A stretch of DNA of 64,000 bases from Rhizobiaceae bacterium (GTDB lineage Bacteria > Pseudomonadota > Alphaproteobacteria > Rhizobiales > Rhizobiaceae): positions 4,040,501 through 4,104,500 of the forward strand of contig JAMLJC010000001.1 in assembly GCA_023953845.1 (NCBI GenBank), read 5' to 3'. Below the pieces are notes generated by a model. The model was given only the letters and a program-made list of their open reading frames with translations. It was not told the origin of the DNA and did not search any database. The translations under genes and the position numbers were made by a program. This document shows positions 41,753-51,062 of this stretch, piece by piece (the first letter of the stretch is position 1; each line of letters opens with the position of its first letter).

Positions 41753-43279
41753 TCAATCCTCTTCGACGAAAACCTCATCGCGTCTTTTCCGCACCGAAGG
41801 AAGCAAGACGATAATCAGAACGAGGGCGGCAAGGGCGAGCAGCGTGGCGCTGAGAGGGCGTGTCACGAATGTCGTCGGATCGCCACGCGAAAGAATCATG
41901 GCCCGGCGCAGGTTTTCCTCGAGCAGCGGTCCCAGCACGAAGCCAAGGAGCAGCGGCGCAGGCTCGCAGCGCAGCTTCGTCAGCAGATAGCCGAGCAGTC
42001 CGAAAAAGGCGACGGCATAGAGGTCGTAGACGTTGGAATTGACGCTGTAGACCCCGATCGAGCAGAACGCCATGATGATCGGGAACAACACATAGTAGGG
42101 CACGGTCAGCAGTCTCACCCACAGGCCGATCAGCGGCAGGTTCAGCACCAGCAGCATCAGGTTGCCGATCCACATCGATGCGATGATGCCCCAGAAAAGC
42201 GCGGGCTGTTCGACCGCGACGTTGGGGCCGGGCACGATTCCCTGAATGATCATCGCGCCGATCATCAGCGCCATGACCGGATTGGCCGGGATGCCGAGCG
42301 TCAGCATCGGGATGAAGGAGGTCTGCGCACCGGCATTGTTCGCCGACTCGGGTCCGGCGACGCCCGCGATGGCACCTTTTCCGAACTCCTCGGGATGTTT
42401 CGAAACACGCTTTTCGACAGTGTAGGAGGCGAAGGCGGCCAGGATCGCGCCGCCGCCCGGTAGAACGCCGAGCGCCGAGCCGATGGCGGTGCCACGCACG
42501 ATCGGCGCGGCCATCGCCTTGAAATCCTCGCGTGTCGGCATGAGGCCCGACACTTTGGTCCTGAGCACTTCCCGGCCGTGCTCGTTCTCCAGATTTCTCA
42601 GGATTTCGGCGATCCCGAAGACGCCGACCGCGACCGCAACGAAATTCAGCCCGTCGGCATATTCGCGAATGCCGAGCGTGAACCGCGGCGCTCCCGAAAT
42701 GACGTCCGTGCCGACAAGGCCGAGAAGCAGGCCAAGCACCACCATCGCCAAAGCCTTGACGACGGAGCCATGCGCCAGCGCGATGGCCGATACGAGGCCG
42801 ACGATCATCAGCGAAAAATACTCGGCTGCGCCGAATTCCAGCGCGATCGCCGTCAGCGGGGGCGCGAAGATGGCGACGAGGAAGGTCGACACCGTCCCGG
42901 CGAAGAAAGAGCCGATGGCGGCGATGGCAAGCGCGGCTCCGGCGCGGCCCTTCCGCGCCATCTGGTAGCCGTCGATTGCCGTTACGGCCGATGAGGATTC
43001 GCCCGGCATGTTGATGAGGATCGCCGTGGTCGAGCCGCCGTACTGCGCGCCATAGTAGATACCGGCAAGCATGATGAGCGAGGAGACAGGGTCGCCGATC
43101 TGGAAGGTGATCGGGAGAAGCATGGCGATGGTGGCGGTCGCGCCGATGCCGGGCAGCACGCCGATCAACGTGCCGAGCAGCACTCCGACGAGACAGAAAC
43201 CGAGATTCCAGATCGTCGAGGCCGTGGAGAAGCCTAGGGCAAGATTGTTCAGCAGTTCCATCGGCTCAACCTGCCCCAA
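41753..43279 (-). CDS. tctA: Tripartite tricarboxylate transporter large permease TctA
   Basis: 508 aa with about 12 helices. LLGTLIGVLPGIGATATIAM and the second LGVLPGGGAILAAFASY are the duplicated Gly/Pro-rich TctA signatures. Carries tricarboxylates or related organic acids with TctB and the binding protein TctC. Its 5' end overlaps tctB by 14 bp. Third gene of tctCBA. Confidence 0.94.
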   Translation of the reverse strand: MGQVEPMELLNNLALGFSTASTIWNLGFCLVGVLLGTLIGVLPGIGATATIAMLLPITFQIGDPVSSLIMLAGIYYGAQYGGSTTAILINMPGESSSAVTAIDGYQMARKGRAGAALAIAAIGSFFAGTVSTFLVAIFAPPLTAIALEFGAAEYFSLMIVGLVSAIALAHGSVVKALAMVVLGLLLGLVGTDVISGAPRFTLGIREYADGLNFVAVAVGVFGIAEILRNLENEHGREVLRTKVSGLMPTREDFKAMAAPIVRGTAIGSALGVLPGGGAILAAFASYTVEKRVSKHPEEFGKGAIAGVAGPESANNAGAQTSFIPMLTLGIPANPVMALMIGAMIIQGIVPGPNVAVEQPALFWGIIASMWIGNLMLLVLNLPLIGLWVRLLTVPYYVLFPIIMAFCSIGVYSVNSNVYDLYAVAFFGLLGYLLTKLRCEPAPLLLGFVLGPLLEENLRRAMILSRGDPTTFVTRPLSATLLALAALVLIIVLLPSVRKRRDEVFVEED

Positions 43280-43730
43280 GCCAGCGGCCGATCAGCCGGA
43301 ACGGCAGGCCGAGACCGTAGCTGAAGACGCCGACCGAGAAAGCCGTCACCGCCGCGGCCAGCACGAGCGCGGCTGCCGGCTTCATGCGATGGCTGGCGAA
43401 GGCCGCGATGAGGCAGGTGAGAAACAGGGCGGGCGCGAAGCCGAGGCCCCTGACGGTCAGTCCGAAGAAGATCGGGGCCGGCAGAATGAATGCGCCGCCG
43501 CGCCACGCTATCGCACCCACGGGTTCGCCGGCGACGCGGGTCGCCTGAACAAGGATGACGAGGCCGAGGAGGATGAGGACGCCGGCCAGAACCAGCGGGA
43601 AGTAGCCTGGGCCCATCTTGAATGCATTGCCGATTTCCAGCCCGAGCGACTGGATGGCGAAGAATGCGCCAGCCGCGATGAAGAGTGTGCCGCAGACGCC
43701 GTTTGTCGGATCGATGGAGATCGGTTTCAT
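43266..43730 (-). CDS. tctB: Tripartite tricarboxylate transporter small subunit TctB
   Basis: 154 aa, four hydrophobic helices, including LVLAGVLILLGLVILVQATR, typical of TctB. Poorly conserved family, but position and topology are clear. Overlaps tctA. Confidence 0.9.
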   Translation of the reverse strand: MKPISIDPTNGVCGTLFIAAGAFFAIQSLGLEIGNAFKMGPGYFPLVLAGVLILLGLVILVQATRVAGEPVGAIAWRGGAFILPAPIFFGLTVRGLGFAPALFLTCLIAAFASHRMKPAAALVLAAAVTAFSVGVFSYGLGLPFRLIGRWLGAG

Positions 43731-43897
43731 TGCTCAGTTCCGGGTTCCGCAGCAAAGACTTCCGACCGGGCCGCGCCTGTTTCATCGCCTTGCCGGGCGC
43801 TTCTCCCCGAAGATCGGGAAGAAGAATACCGGTCGCCGCGTCAGCCCGTGCTTTGCCCCCCATACTCTCACGAGCGAGGCGGCTGGATCATAGCCGC

Positions 43898-44875
43898 TCA
43901 ATCCGCGTATTGGCCGGCAGCCTCGATGATCGGCTTCCAGCGGGCGATCTCACTTTCGAGCTTGGCCTTCAGGGCGGCAGGCGTGGCGTCGGCGTCGGAA
44001 GACGGCGCCGTGCCGAGCTCGGCGAAGCGGGCGACGACGTTCGAGTCCTTCAGCGCGACCTGCAGCGATTTCGACAGCCGCTCCGTCGCCTCGACGGGCG
44101 TGCCTTTCGGAGCGTAGAGACCGTGCCAGATGCCCACCTGCATTCCGGGCAGACCAGCCTCATCGGTGGTCGGGAGGTCCGGCAGCACGTCGAGACGCGC
44201 CGGCGAGGTGACGGCGTAGGCCTTGATTGTGCCGCCCTGGATCTGCTTGGTCGTATTGGTGGTCTGGTCGCACATGATGTCGACCTGACCACCGAGCAGG
44301 TCCGTCATGGCCGGGCCGGTCCCCTTGTAGGGAACGGTAACCAGCGGCGTCTGGATGGCGCTCATGAACAGCATGCCGCACAGGTGCGAGGCCGCGCCGA
44401 TGCCCGCATTGGCGACGGTAACGGCGTCCTTGTTGGCCTTGGCGTATTCGACGAGGCCCTTGAGATCGGTCGGCTCGAGATCCTTGCGCGCGACAATCGT
44501 CATCGGGACCTCGGTCACGAGGCCGACATATTCGAACGCGTTCAGCGTATCGTAGGCGAGTTTCCTGTAGAGCGTGGCGCTGGTCGCCATGCCGATGTGA
44601 TGCAGGAGCAGCGTGTAGCCGTCGGGTTCGGCGCTGGCCACGCGGCCGGCGCCAAGGGTGCCGCCGGCGCCGCCGACGTTCTCCACCACGATCTGCTGGC
44701 CGAGATCCTTCGACATCGATTCGGCAACGAGGCGGGTCACCGTGTCCGTCGGCCCGCCGGCCGCGAAGGGCACGACGATGGTGATCGTACGATCCGGATA
44801 GGTCTGGGCATGCGCGCCAAATGCCGCCACGGCGAAGGTCGCGGCCAGCGCGACGCCGGCCAGAAGCTTTTTCAT
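43898..44875 (-). CDS. tctC: Tripartite tricarboxylate transporter substrate-binding protein TctC/Bug family
   Basis: 325 aa from ATG 44875, which follows GGAGG; an in-frame ATG at 44959 lacks a signal peptide. Sec signal (MKKLLAGVALAATFAVAAFG, cleavage after AHA), then YPDRTITIVVPFAAGGPTDT, the Bug-family opening, and VGGAGGTLGAG, a ligand loop. Periplasmic receptor of the transporter. A 167-bp gap separates it from tctB with no obvious element. Confidence 0.93.
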   Translation of the reverse strand: MKKLLAGVALAATFAVAAFGAHAQTYPDRTITIVVPFAAGGPTDTVTRLVAESMSKDLGQQIVVENVGGAGGTLGAGRVASAEPDGYTLLLHHIGMATSATLYRKLAYDTLNAFEYVGLVTEVPMTIVARKDLEPTDLKGLVEYAKANKDAVTVANAGIGAASHLCGMLFMSAIQTPLVTVPYKGTGPAMTDLLGGQVDIMCDQTTNTTKQIQGGTIKAYAVTSPARLDVLPDLPTTDEAGLPGMQVGIWHGLYAPKGTPVEATERLSKSLQVALKDSNVVARFAELGTAPSSDADATPAALKAKLESEIARWKPIIEAAGQYAD

Positions 44876-44930
44876 CGAAATTCCTCCCTGTTTCCGCGCG
44901 TTTCGGATACCGGCGCGCGACATTGGCGGT

Positions 44931-44959
44931 ATCGAAGGAAAATCGACCAGACGTGTCAA
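44931..44959 (-). promoter_or_regulatory. Predicted promoter of tctCBA
   Basis: On the minus strand TTGACA (44954-44959) and TTCGAT (44931-44936) are separated by 17 bp, about 55 bp upstream of the tctC start. Confidence 0.5.
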
Positions 44960-45086
44960 GTGTTTGAGAAGGTACGTAGGACGAAGGGATTAGTCGGCGC
45001 CGCACCTTCGCCATGCGGAAAATCGTGAAGGCTGGTCAAATCGTTGCCGTCTTGGCAGTGTCGTCTTCGCAGGAGATCGAGACAAC

Positions 45087-46901
45087 ATGGACAACACCGC
45101 CGTACAGTTCCGCAAGCCGAAGCCGTGGTCGGAAATCGCGCCGCTGCTGGTGGACGTCGCGACCGGCCGCAAGCCGGCCGACCTCGTCGTGCGCAACGGG
45201 CGTTGGGTGAACGTCCATTCCGGCGAGATCATTCCGAGCACGGACATAGCGGTCGCGGCAGGTCGTTTCGCCTATTGCGGACCGGATGCGGCACATTGCA
45301 TCGGGCAGGGGACGCGCGTCGTCGATGCCGGCGGCCGGTATCTCGTGCCCGGCCTGTGCGACGGGCATATGCATGTCGAGAGCGGCATGGTGACGGTGAC
45401 CGAATTCTGCCGCGCCGTCATTCCGCACGGCACGACGTCCATGTTCATCGATCCCCACGAGATCGCCAATGTCCTCGGGTTGCCGGGCGTGCGGCTCATG
45501 CATGACGAGGCCGCTGCCATGCCGATCAACGTGCATGTGCAGATGCCGTCCTGCGTGCCGTCTGCGCCCGGGCTGGAAAATCCCGGCGCGACTCTCGACG
45601 AGAAGGATGTCGCGGAGGCGATGACCTGGCCCAACATCATCGGGCTTGGAGAGGTCATGAATTTTCCGGGCGTCTCTGCGAACGACCCCAAGATGGTGGC
45701 CGAGATCGCCGAGACGATGCGGGCTGGAAAGACGGTCGGCGGCCATTATGCCTCGCCCGACCTCGGAAAAATGTTCCACGGCTACGCCGCCGGCGGCCCG
45801 GAGGACGACCATGAAGGCACCCGGGCCGACGATGCGATCGCGCGCGTGCGGCAGGGGATGAAGGCCATGCTGCGCCTGGGGTCGGCATGGTACGACGTTG
45901 CGAGCCAGATCAAGGCGGTGACCGAGCAGGGGATCGATCCGCGCAATTTCATTCTGTGCACCGACGACAGCCACTCCGGCACGCTGGTTCACGAAGGTCA
46001 CATGGATCGCGTGCTGCGCCACGCCATCGCGCAGGGCCTGAAGCCCGTGACGGCGATCCAGATGGCGACGCTGAACACGGCCCAGCACTTCCGTCTCGAA
46101 CGCGAGATCGGTTCCATCGCGCCCGGAAGGCTGGCGGATTTCCTGATCGTTTCGGATCTTCCATCTCTGGCCGTCGACGAGGTCTACGGTCGCGGCGTGC
46201 TGCTTGCGCGCGACGGCAGGCTGCTGGTGGACATTCCGCCCTATTCCTATCCGCAGAGCGTCAAGGACACCGTTCGCATCGGCAAACTCCCCGTCGCGGC
46301 GGATTTCGACATTCTTGCTCCCGTCGGCGCCAATTCGGTTCGCGCGCGCGTCATCGGCGTCATCGAGAATCAGGCGCCGACGCGCGCGCTCGAAGCCGAT
46401 CTTCCGGTGATGGACGGGCTGGTCGGAATGGACCGCGAGGGTGACGTCTGCCAGATCGCGCTTGTCGAAAGGCATCGCGGCACCGGGACGGTCACCAACG
46501 CTTTCGTGTCGGGGTTCGGCTACAGGCAGGACTGCGCGATGGCTACCTCCGTCGCGCACGACTCGCATCACATCCTCGTGGTCGGCACCAACAAGAAAGA
46601 CATGGCGCTTGCCGTGAAACGGCTGGCCGAGGTCGGCGGCGGCGCGGTGCTGATTTCCAGGGGAGAGGAGTTGGCGCTGGTCGAAATGCCAATCGCCGGG
46701 CTTATGTCCGACGAGCGGGCGGAGGTCGTCGCCGAGAAGGCTGCCAGGCTTACCGACGCCATGCGCCGGATGGGCTGCGATCTCAACAACGCCTACATGC
46801 AGCACTCGCTGCTGGCGCTCGTGGTCATTCCTGAACTCAGGATTTCGGATGTCGGTCTGGTCGACGTGACGACATTCGAGAAGGTGGATCTGTTCGTCTG
46901 A
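45087..46901 (+). CDS. ade: Adenine deaminase
   Basis: 604 aa amidohydrolase that converts adenine to hypoxanthine. Metal motif CDGHMHVESGM (about 88-98), FIDPHEIANVLG with a second-metal His, LCTDDSHSGTLV, and the C-terminal adenine-deaminase domain (SVAHDSHHILVVGTN onward). Length normal for Ade. ATG 45087 has GGAG upstream. Divergent from tctC. Purine salvage and nitrogen use. Confidence 0.93.
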   Translation: MDNTAVQFRKPKPWSEIAPLLVDVATGRKPADLVVRNGRWVNVHSGEIIPSTDIAVAAGRFAYCGPDAAHCIGQGTRVVDAGGRYLVPGLCDGHMHVESGMVTVTEFCRAVIPHGTTSMFIDPHEIANVLGLPGVRLMHDEAAAMPINVHVQMPSCVPSAPGLENPGATLDEKDVAEAMTWPNIIGLGEVMNFPGVSANDPKMVAEIAETMRAGKTVGGHYASPDLGKMFHGYAAGGPEDDHEGTRADDAIARVRQGMKAMLRLGSAWYDVASQIKAVTEQGIDPRNFILCTDDSHSGTLVHEGHMDRVLRHAIAQGLKPVTAIQMATLNTAQHFRLEREIGSIAPGRLADFLIVSDLPSLAVDEVYGRGVLLARDGRLLVDIPPYSYPQSVKDTVRIGKLPVAADFDILAPVGANSVRARVIGVIENQAPTRALEADLPVMDGLVGMDREGDVCQIALVERHRGTGTVTNAFVSGFGYRQDCAMATSVAHDSHHILVVGTNKKDMALAVKRLAEVGGGAVLISRGEELALVEMPIAGLMSDERAEVVAEKAARLTDAMRRMGCDLNNAYMQHSLLALVVIPELRISDVGLVDVTTFEKVDLFV

Positions 46902-46902
46902 A

Positions 46903-47001
46903 GCATGTCGCCCGAAAGTGGGAACCGGTTTCGGGACAACGACATGCGAAAAACAATAACTTGAAGCGTGTCGCCTGATTCCGGTTCGATGCGACACGCT
47001 T
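46903..47001. repeat. Pair of REP-like palindromes after ade
   Basis: First unit 46903-46947: nested stems GCATGTCG/CGACATGC and CCCGAAA/TTTCGGG. Second unit 46964-47001: perfect 11-bp AAGCGTGTCGC/GCGACACGCTT followed by TTAAA. I recognise these as the kind of palindrome scattered through Rhizobiales genomes. The second could also terminate the ade transcript. Confidence 0.65.
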
Positions 47002-47060
47002 TTAAACCGGATCGGCCCGGATTGCTCGTCGATGCCGGACGAGTCCTCCCCGAAAACGGC

Positions 47061-47090
47061 GGAGCCGGCCCGGGGACAGGGGCCGGCTCC
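47061..47090 (-). terminator. GC-rich hairpin after the cysteine peptidase gene
   Basis: Perfect 11-bp stem (47061-47071 with 47080-47090, 8-nt loop), followed on the minus strand by a GTTTTCG run, 55 bp past the stop. Confidence 0.6.
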
Positions 47091-47145
47091 TAAGCCCGGT
47101 CGATGGGGACGGGGAGGGTGGGGACTCGACCGGGTTTCCCGAGAT

Positions 47146-47751
47146 TCAGCGAACCGAACCGACCGCCACCGCGCGGCCGTCGTTGATGGAGACCCAGGCG
47201 CCCGAGTTTTTCGACGATTGGCGCTTCAGATAGGTGTAGGGCGTAGCGGTCCACACGAGGACGCGGCCATCCAGATTGTCGAGCACATAGTCGCCGCGGT
47301 CCGTATTGACCGTGAGCACGGCGTGACCGTCACCGTTCGGCTGCCTGACGACCGTGATCAGAAGATTGCCCGCCGGAATGCCCGCCTTCATCAGCAGGCG
47401 GCGCTTTTCGAGCACGTAGTCCTCGCAGTCGCCGATGCTGTTGGTCGGGTAGGACCAGACTTCTTCGCGGCCCCAGATCTCCAGATCCGTGCGCGGCGTC
47501 ACTCGTGTGTTGACGGCGTTGTTGACGGCAACGATCTGGGACCACAGCGCGCGGCTCAGCGCGACCGGTTTGGCGCGGGGGGTCACCTGATTGCATTCGC
47601 TCTGACGGCTCTGGCAGAAATCGTAGTGCCCGACCGGCTGCGTCGCCCGACCCGCAGTGGTCATGAAACTGTCGCTGGCTGCCGATGTTACCCCGCATAT
47701 GGCGAGCTGCCCCGCAAGAGCGGCCAGTAGCGCCCCCTTCTTCAATGTCAT
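47146..47751 (-). CDS. Bacterial transglutaminase-like cysteine peptidase (BTLCP)
   Basis: 201 aa from the ATG at 47751 (GGGGAG upstream). Sec signal (about 1-25), then the transglutaminase-like core with catalytic C109 (SIGDCEDYVLEKR), H143 (DGHAVLTV) and D158 (YVLDNLDG). BTLCP proteins are periplasmic; relatives include LapG-type proteases that cut surface adhesins. No LapD-like partner is in the window, so the target is unknown. Common in multiple copies in rhizobia. Confidence 0.9.
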   Translation of the reverse strand: MTLKKGALLAALAGQLAICGVTSAASDSFMTTAGRATQPVGHYDFCQSRQSECNQVTPRAKPVALSRALWSQIVAVNNAVNTRVTPRTDLEIWGREEVWSYPTNSIGDCEDYVLEKRRLLMKAGIPAGNLLITVVRQPNGDGHAVLTVNTDRGDYVLDNLDGRVLVWTATPYTYLKRQSSKNSGAWVSINDGRAVAVGSVR

Positions 47752-48225
47752 TGTTGTCGTCTCCCCGTTTAAGGGCACAATGACAGAGGCGCATTTATTT
47801 CACGCAAAACAGCGAAGTATTACTTGAATAAACATTCGAATGAATAATAATAAAAACAGCACTTAATTTAAATAAAAACCATCTGTTCCAAGTCGTGGAT
47901 CGTTAACCACGGCATGGCTCCCGCGATACGAGTTGCCCGGGGTGCGGACGTTGAAGTCTCCGGAAACTCTGTCACGACTTGCAGGCGCCGCGGTCGATGA
48001 CCTTTCCGGAAGTATGCGCTGTGCTTGCGCCGGCCGAACAGCCTTGGTCATAAATCGTTAACCATTCGGCGCGTACAAATTCGACGTCGGGCATATCGTC
48101 GACCATGGATGGACCGGCGGCGATGTGTTTCGGCGAAGAGGCGGGGCTTGCCCCGCCTTTCTTGTTTTCGGCCAAAGAAAAAGGCCCGTCGGCAGCGCGG
48201 CGGAACTTTGGGTTGTGGTTCGGGC
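47752..48225. other. 474-bp gap with AT-rich promoter zone and a plus-strand terminator
   Basis: 47790-47880 is very AT-rich and probably holds the minus-strand peptidase promoter. A perfect plus-strand terminator (stem 48139-48147 with 48150-48158, then TTCTTGTTTT) has no gene upstream on that strand, hinting at an untranslated RNA in about 47900-48165. A minus-strand ORF at 47863-48051 is not convincing. Confidence 0.4.
48139..48168 (+). terminator. Orphan terminator
   Basis: 9-bp perfect GC stem and T-rich tail. In the opposite direction it lies about 60 bp after the ald stop and may serve that transcript too, though without a T run. Confidence 0.6.
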
Positions 48226-49341
48226 TCAGGCCGCGAGGATTGCGCGCGGTTCGGTCATCTCGTAGCCGAGCGCCTCGGCGACGGCGCGATTGGTGATCCT
48301 GCCCTTGTGGACGTTCAGGCCATTGCGCAGATGCGGATCGTCCGCCAGCGCCTTCAGGCCCTTGTCGGCGAGCTGCAAGCCATAGTGCAGGGTGGCGTTG
48401 TTGAGCGCGTGGGCGGAGGTGACGGGAACGGCGCCCGGCATGTTGGCCACGCAATAGTGGATGACGCCGTCCACTTCATAGGTCGGATCGGCATGCGTCG
48501 TGGCGTGCGAGGTTTCGAAGCATCCGCCCTGATCAATCGCCACGTCCACGAGCACCGATCCCTTCTTCATCCCCGACAGCATTTCGCGGGTGACGAGCTT
48601 CGGCGCCGCCGCGCCGGGGATGAGCACGGCGCCGACCACGATGTCCGCCGAGAAGCATTCTTCCTCAAGCGCTTCCACGGTCGAATAGCGCGTGTGAACC
48701 CGACCGTTGAAAATGTCGTCGAGCTGACGCAGCCGTGGGATGGAGCGGTCGATGATCGTGACGTCGGCGCCAAGGCCGGCCGCCATCTTGGCCGCATGCA
48801 GGCCGACGACGCCGCCGCCGATAACGGCGACCTTGCCCGGCAGCACGCCCGGCACGCCGCCCAACAGCACGCCGCGGCCGCCATTGGCCTTCTGAAGCGC
48901 GGTCGCACCGGCCTGTATGGAGAGGCGGCCTGCGACCTCGGACATCGGCGCCAGCAGCGGCAGGCCGCCGCGCTCATCCGTCACCGTCTCATAGGCGACA
49001 GCGGTCACGCCGGAAGCGAGCAGTCCTCGCGTCTGATCCGGGTCCGGCGCCAGATGCAGATAGGTATAGAGAATCTGGCCGTCGCGAAGTTGCGTCCATT
49101 CGTTAGGCTGCGGCTCCTTCACCTTAACGATCATGTCCGACCTGGCGAACACTTCCTCGGCCGTCCTGGCGATCTTCGCGCCCGCCGCGGAATAGGCTCC
49201 GTCGTCCGCGCCGATGCCAGCGCCCGCGCCGGCTTCTACCAGAACTTCGTGGCCGTGGGCGACATATTCGCGTACCGAGCCGGGCGTCAGGCCCACGCGG
49301 TATTCATGGTTCTTGATTTCCTTGGGGCAGCCGACGCGCAT
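48226..49341 (-). CDS. ald: Alanine dehydrogenase
   Basis: 371 aa. Starts MRVGCPKEIKNHEYRVGLTP with the pyruvate-binding RVGLTP and substrate Lys in MIVKVKEPQ; Rossmann motif VIGGGVVGLHAAKMAAG; His in TYLHLAPD. Interconverts alanine and pyruvate plus ammonia with NAD. Divergent from an Lrp-family gene, the classical ald/aldR arrangement. Confidence 0.95.
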   Translation of the reverse strand: MRVGCPKEIKNHEYRVGLTPGSVREYVAHGHEVLVEAGAGAGIGADDGAYSAAGAKIARTAEEVFARSDMIVKVKEPQPNEWTQLRDGQILYTYLHLAPDPDQTRGLLASGVTAVAYETVTDERGGLPLLAPMSEVAGRLSIQAGATALQKANGGRGVLLGGVPGVLPGKVAVIGGGVVGLHAAKMAAGLGADVTIIDRSIPRLRQLDDIFNGRVHTRYSTVEALEEECFSADIVVGAVLIPGAAAPKLVTREMLSGMKKGSVLVDVAIDQGGCFETSHATTHADPTYEVDGVIHYCVANMPGAVPVTSAHALNNATLHYGLQLADKGLKALADDPHLRNGLNVHKGRITNRAVAEALGYEMTEPRAILAA

Positions 49342-49503
49342 CTCGTGATCTCCTCTTGGCTCTCTTGGAAGCCATTTCGTCCCTGTATCTTACAAATAAA
49401 GCACGAACCGAGCCGAATGTGTTTGCGAATTTAGTTGCGTCTTAAGAGGCTGATAGATACTTTCTTGCGTTGAAACCCGCTGTATTCGAAAGATTCACGA
49501 ATA

Positions 49504-49977
49504 ATGCCGCTCGACAGGATCGATATCGCCATCCTCGAAACGCTTCAGAAGGACGGACGGATCTCCAATGCCGCGCTGGCCGAAAAGGTGGGGCTTTCGC
49601 AATCCGCCTGTTCGCGGCGGCTCGATAATCTGGAGAAGTCGGGAGTCATACGCGGCTATCACGCCCAGCTTTCGAACGCCGCGCTCGGGCATCAGATGAC
49701 GGCGATCGTGCATATCTCCCTGTCCGGGCAGTTCGAGAAGACGCTGTCGGACTTCGAGGCTGCGGTGAAGCGTTGCCCGAACATCCTTTCATGCCATCTG
49801 ATGTCTGGCGAATATGATTACATTCTGCGCATCGCGGCAAAGGATCTGGCGGATTACGAGCGAATCCACAAGGAGTGGCTGTCGGCCATGCCGCATGTCA
49901 CCAAGATCAATTCGAGTTTTGCGCTCCGTGAGATCATCGATCGGACGGCGCTCGGATTGAAGCCGGACATGGCCTGA
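49504..49977 (+). CDS. Lrp/AsnC family regulator, probable AldR
   Basis: 157 aa. N-terminal helix-turn-helix (DIAILETLQKDGRISNAALA, KVGLSQSACSRRLDNLEKSG) and C-terminal RAM ligand-binding domain (CHLMSGEYDYILRI). Divergent from ald across a 162-bp AT-rich gap, so it most likely activates or represses ald in response to alanine. Name not assigned because several Lrp paralogues exist in rhizobia. Confidence 0.9.
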   Translation: MPLDRIDIAILETLQKDGRISNAALAEKVGLSQSACSRRLDNLEKSGVIRGYHAQLSNAALGHQMTAIVHISLSGQFEKTLSDFEAAVKRCPNILSCHLMSGEYDYILRIAAKDLADYERIHKEWLSAMPHVTKINSSFALREIIDRTALGLKPDMA

Positions 49978-49997
49978 AGGCGAAACAGCGTTGCGCG

Positions 49998-50570
49998 CTA
50001 CCGGTAGCGATGCGTCGCCTGCTCGGTCACTATGACATCCATTGGTATGTCGTGGTGCTGCGGCTCGATGGTTTCGATATGTTGCAGCGCATAGCCGACG
50101 CCGACGACCGTGGGTTTGTTCTTCATCGCCGCCAGGGTGCGGTCAAAGAAGCCGCCACCATAGCCCAGCCGGTAGCCGGCCCGGTCGAAGCCGACCACCG
50201 GGGCAATCGTAACGTCTGGAACGACCGCCTCGCCGTCCGCAGGGACAGGGATGTTCCAGACACCCTTCTCGAGCGCATCACCGGGGCGGTAGGCGCGGAA
50301 GACCAGAGGTTGCGCCTTTTCCACCACGACGGGCAGCGCGCCGGTCGCGCCCCTTTCGACGATGGCGGCGAGCCAGCGCCTGAGGTCGGGCTCGCCGCGG
50401 AAAGGCCAGTAGACGCTGACGACGCGGCCCGCCACGTCGCCGATCACAGTGTCCAATCCGGCCACGATCTTCTCGGTCATCGCCGAGCGCCGCTCGGCCG
50501 TTACCGCAAGGCGTTCCCCGATCAACCGCTCGCGTTCGGCCTTGCGCCATTGCCGCAGTTGCGGAGTCAT
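49998..50570 (-). CDS. 5-formyltetrahydrofolate cyclo-ligase
   Basis: 190 aa. VSVYWPFRGEPDLR near residue 50, and the ATP/substrate loop YRLGYGGGFFDRTLA with GVGYALQ downstream, are diagnostic for the YgfA/MTHFS family. Converts 5-formyl-THF to 5,10-methenyl-THF, linking to one-carbon metabolism. Start codon is ATG at 50570. Confidence 0.93.
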   Translation of the reverse strand: MTPQLRQWRKAERERLIGERLAVTAERRSAMTEKIVAGLDTVIGDVAGRVVSVYWPFRGEPDLRRWLAAIVERGATGALPVVVEKAQPLVFRAYRPGDALEKGVWNIPVPADGEAVVPDVTIAPVVGFDRAGYRLGYGGGFFDRTLAAMKNKPTVVGVGYALQHIETIEPQHHDIPMDVIVTEQATHRYR

Positions 50571-51062
50571 CCGGCCACCTGCGCATCGGCAATACTGCCG
50601 GTCGAAAGATCGTGATTCAGCATTGCCGTTCAGCCCTCCGCAAACAACAGCAGCCTAAAGCGTGCCGGCGATATCGGATGATGCAATCGCGACGTCCCAG
50701 GGCGCGTCGACCGTGCGCGTCGGCGGCATCGACGTTTACGACCGAAGCCTTGCGAACGGGAACGAATGCGCGACGCAGCCGTTTTTCTCTTCTAACGCAC
50801 ATTCGATGAGTTGAGCGTCGCCGGATCGCCTGCGGCGCGAGTGCATGGAGCGTTACATGATGAAGCGGATCATGCGGGCAGGGCTCGCGCTGGTGTCGGC
50901 GCGGCCGCCCCAAAAACCCAAGCGCAAATCAACACGAAACGACGCCACGACACCGCAGAAGCGTACAGAAAGTACGGATTTCGGCAAACGAGGCGAGAAG
51001 ATGCCGACCGCAGCCTGGCGCCGCGATCGTGCATCAAGATCGGAAAAAAGTTCTGATGCCGA
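50571..51062. other. 492-bp gap upstream of the cyclo-ligase gene
   Basis: No convincing ORF: open frames here are short and Arg/Pro-rich without ribosome-binding sites. In many proteobacteria the 6S RNA gene sits directly upstream of this cyclo-ligase gene; on the minus strand about 50650-50820 contains self-complementary stretches, but I could not fold a convincing 6S structure by eye. Confidence 0.3.

Noticed and set aside
45036..46997. 653-codon open frame antisense to adenine deaminase
   Set aside because: Covers the whole ade gene in the opposite sense and has low-complexity Arg/His/Asp composition; shadow frame.
48105..48296. 63-codon plus-strand frame near the ald end
   Set aside because: It runs through a terminator hairpin and into the ald coding region antisense, with no ribosome-binding site.
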